A DNA stretch of 8,356 bases, from the NCBI GenBank assembly GCA_030832235.1, contig JAURJO010000489.1:1-8356 (forward strand), written 5' to 3'. This DNA is from Verrucomicrobiota bacterium. GTDB lineage: Bacteria; Verrucomicrobiota; Verrucomicrobiia; Opitutales; Opitutaceae. The position numbers and the translations under genes were made by a program. The notes under the pieces are model-generated. The model was not told where the DNA came from. It searched no databases and worked only from the letters and a program-made list of their open reading frames with translations. Positions 7,385 through 8,356 of this stretch are shown here, in pieces (position 1 is the stretch's first letter; each line of letters begins with the position of its first letter).

Positions 7385-7410
7385 AAAAAAGCCGGGCGGG
7401 GCGGCCCGGC
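7385..7410 (-). terminator. Intrinsic terminator between the ACP and FAD oxidoreductase genes
   Basis: On the minus strand, a 7-bp all-GC stem (GCCGGGC / GCCCGGC, at 7404-7410 and 7391-7397) with a six-base loop is followed directly by six T residues (7385-7390). This is the standard Rho-independent form, pointing in the direction of the ketosynthase-ACP transcript. It begins 23 bases after the ACP stop codon, and its T-run ends only 13 bases before the oxidoreductase ATG. It should lower or block read-through into the oxidoreductase gene, which then needs its own promoter inside the ACP gene or regulated read-through. Confidence 0.8.
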
Positions 7411-7432
7411 GGGAACGGGAGGTTGTCGCCGG
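7406..7432 (-). promoter_or_regulatory. Possible alternative (antiterminator-like) hairpin
   Basis: In the minus-strand transcript, CCGGCG (7432-7427), almost touching the ACP stop codon, can pair with CGCCGG (7411-7406). The second segment includes five of the seven bases of the terminator's left arm, so the two hairpins exclude each other. A ribosome halted at the ACP stop codon would cover the first segment and favour the terminator. Short GC-only complements are frequent in DNA of this composition, so chance is a serious alternative. Confidence 0.25.
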
Positions 7433-7433
7433 C

Positions 7434-7697
7434 TCAGCTCTTGCCGGCCAACGCGTTGAACTTCGGCGTGAGGTACTCCGCGCAGCTGTCGAGGGAGGCG
7501 AGCTGCATGTAATCCGCCTCGGGCACCTCGATGCCGTGGCGCTTCCGGAGCTCCATGACGATGTCGAGGAAGTCCATACTATCAAGCTGCAGCTGGTCCC
7601 GGAGCCGTACTTCCGGCTTCACGTTGCTCAGGTCCTCATCGGGAGCAATGTCCGCGATGATATCGAGCACCACCTGCTTGCATTCGTCTTTGGTCAT
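7434..7697 (-). CDS. Acyl carrier protein
   Basis: 87 residues, a normal length for a free-standing ACP. The sequence LQLDSMDFLDIV carries the phosphopantetheine attachment serine S40 in a D-S-M-D form of the usual D-S-L motif. The surrounding helices (CKQVVLDIIADI at the start, VMELRKRHGIEVPEAD after the serine) fit the ACP fold, and the protein is acidic. It would carry the growing acyl chain for the ketosynthase encoded 15 bases upstream. The placement beside a ketosynthase and a desaturase-like enzyme, and the LDSMDF variant, suggest a dedicated ACP of a specialised pathway rather than the housekeeping AcpP, which usually reads DSLDTVE. No Shine-Dalgarno sequence is visible before the ATG, so translation may depend on coupling from the upstream gene. 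Confidence 0.92.
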   Translation of the reverse strand: MTKDECKQVVLDIIADIAPDEDLSNVKPEVRLRDQLQLDSMDFLDIVMELRKRHGIEVPEADYMQLASLDSCAEYLTPKFNALAGKS

Positions 7698-7712
7698 GGG
7701 AAACGGCGGGAA

Positions 7713-8356
7713 CTAGGCGACAAAGCGCCGAACAATCAACGTGGAATTTATCCCGAGCATGCCGAACGAGTTGTTCAGGATCGTGTCGACCCGCGCGACC
7801 GGGCGCGGCGTGTTCAGGACGAGTCCCGGCAGCGCGCATTGCGGATCGAGATCATCGACATTGATGGACGGGTGGACGATCTTGTCGTCGAAGGAAGGGA
7901 GGTTGCCGGCGAGCTCCAGCGCACCGGCGGCGCCCATGGCGTGGCCGATGAAACTCTTGGTGTTGTTGATGTGCGTGTCGGGGCAATCGACGCCGAAAAC
8001 GGACCGGATGGCCTCGCACTCCTGAATATCTCCCAGCGGCGTGGCGGTGGCGTGGGTGTTGACGATGTGGATGTCGCGCGCGGCGAGCCCCGAGCGACTG
8101 AGCGCGGCCCGGACGCATTCGGCCTGGCGAGTCGGGTTGGGCAGGACGTAGTCGCTGGCGTCACTGTTGACGTGGCGGCCGGCGCTCCCGGCGTCGATCT
8201 TCGCTCCCCTCGCGTGCGCGTCCTCGGGCCGCTCGAGCGTGTCGAGACAGCCACCCTCGGAGATCACGATGCCGTTGCGGGCCTTGTCGAAGGGACGCGA
8301 GGCCTTGGCGGCGTCCTCGTGCGTTGCGAGGGCGTTCTGGGATTTAAAGCCGGCGA
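7713..8356 (-). CDS. Beta-ketoacyl-ACP synthase (FabF-like), C-terminal part; 5' end outside window
   Basis: The frame stays open to the right edge and gives 213 residues. It begins with KSQNALATHEDAAKASRPFD, matching the region after the active-site cysteine in FabF-type ketosynthases, and continues with KARNGIVISEGGC. The catalytic histidine is in NTHATATPLGD (codon 8052-8054), and the conserved lysine and second histidine are in NNTKSFIGHAMGAAG (codons 7956-7958 and 7941-7943). The cysteine lies outside the window, so full activity cannot be confirmed. FabF normally reads NAHGTSTPLGD and NSFGFGG; here it is NTHATATPLGD and NSFGMLG, which fits a specialised-pathway ketosynthase. The enzyme extends an ACP-bound acyl chain by decarboxylative condensation. 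It is followed after 15 bases by the ACP gene, so the two are very likely co-transcribed and act together. Confidence 0.9.
   Translation of the reverse strand, partial: AGFKSQNALATHEDAAKASRPFDKARNGIVISEGGCLDTLERPEDAHARGAKIDAGSAGRHVNSDASDYVLPNPTRQAECVRAALSRSGLAARDIHIVNTHATATPLGDIQECEAIRSVFGVDCPDTHINNTKSFIGHAMGAAGALELAGNLPSFDDKIVHPSINVDDLDPQCALPGLVLNTPRPVARVDTILNNSFGMLGINSTLIVRRFVA

Overview
The window is GC-rich bacterial DNA, densely coded, with seven complete or nearly complete genes, one gene cut at each edge, and no RNA genes, CRISPR arrays or mobile elements that I could recognise. It looks most like a Verrucomicrobiota/PVC-type genome, possibly Opitutaceae-like. The basis is gene style: Tat-signal Gfo/Idh/MocA oxidoreductases and Tat-signal xylose-isomerase-like TIM-barrel proteins side by side are common in that group, and most starts here lack a Shine-Dalgarno sequence. 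This assignment is an inference and could be wrong.

Left block, plus strand (1-3250). The 3' part of a membrane sensor (Cache-like extracytoplasmic domain, one membrane helix, HAMP) ends without any output domain. After 30 bases comes a Tat-exported sugar phosphate isomerase/epimerase-like TIM-barrel protein, and after 23 more a Tat-exported Gfo/Idh/MocA oxidoreductase. The close spacing suggests one transcript. The two enzymes resemble pairs that act on sugars, inositols or glycosides through oxidised (keto) intermediates.

Middle block, minus strand (3329-5823), convergent with the left block. A secreted M14 zinc carboxypeptidase with the architecture of the so-called cytosolic carboxypeptidases is followed, with an ATGA stop/start overlap, by an Nramp-fold membrane transporter that has lost the classical metal-ligand motifs. 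The overlap implies translational coupling.

Right block, minus strand (5923-8356). In order of transcription: the C-terminal half of a FabF-like ketosynthase, an acyl carrier protein, then a CrtI/CrtISO/RetSat-like FAD oxidoreductase. This looks like the edge of a type II fatty acid/polyketide-like cluster making a polyene or other specialised lipid; the rest should lie beyond the right edge. A strong intrinsic terminator sits between the ACP gene and the oxidoreductase gene, overlapped by a possible alternative hairpin. A perfect 12-bp inverted repeat follows the oxidoreductase stop and separates this block from the peptidase/transporter pair.

The most notable points are the ketosynthase-ACP-desaturase set with its internal terminator, the coupled secreted peptidase plus motif-divergent Nramp transporter, and the sensor with no output domain. 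I found no gene-free stretch longer than about 100 bases.
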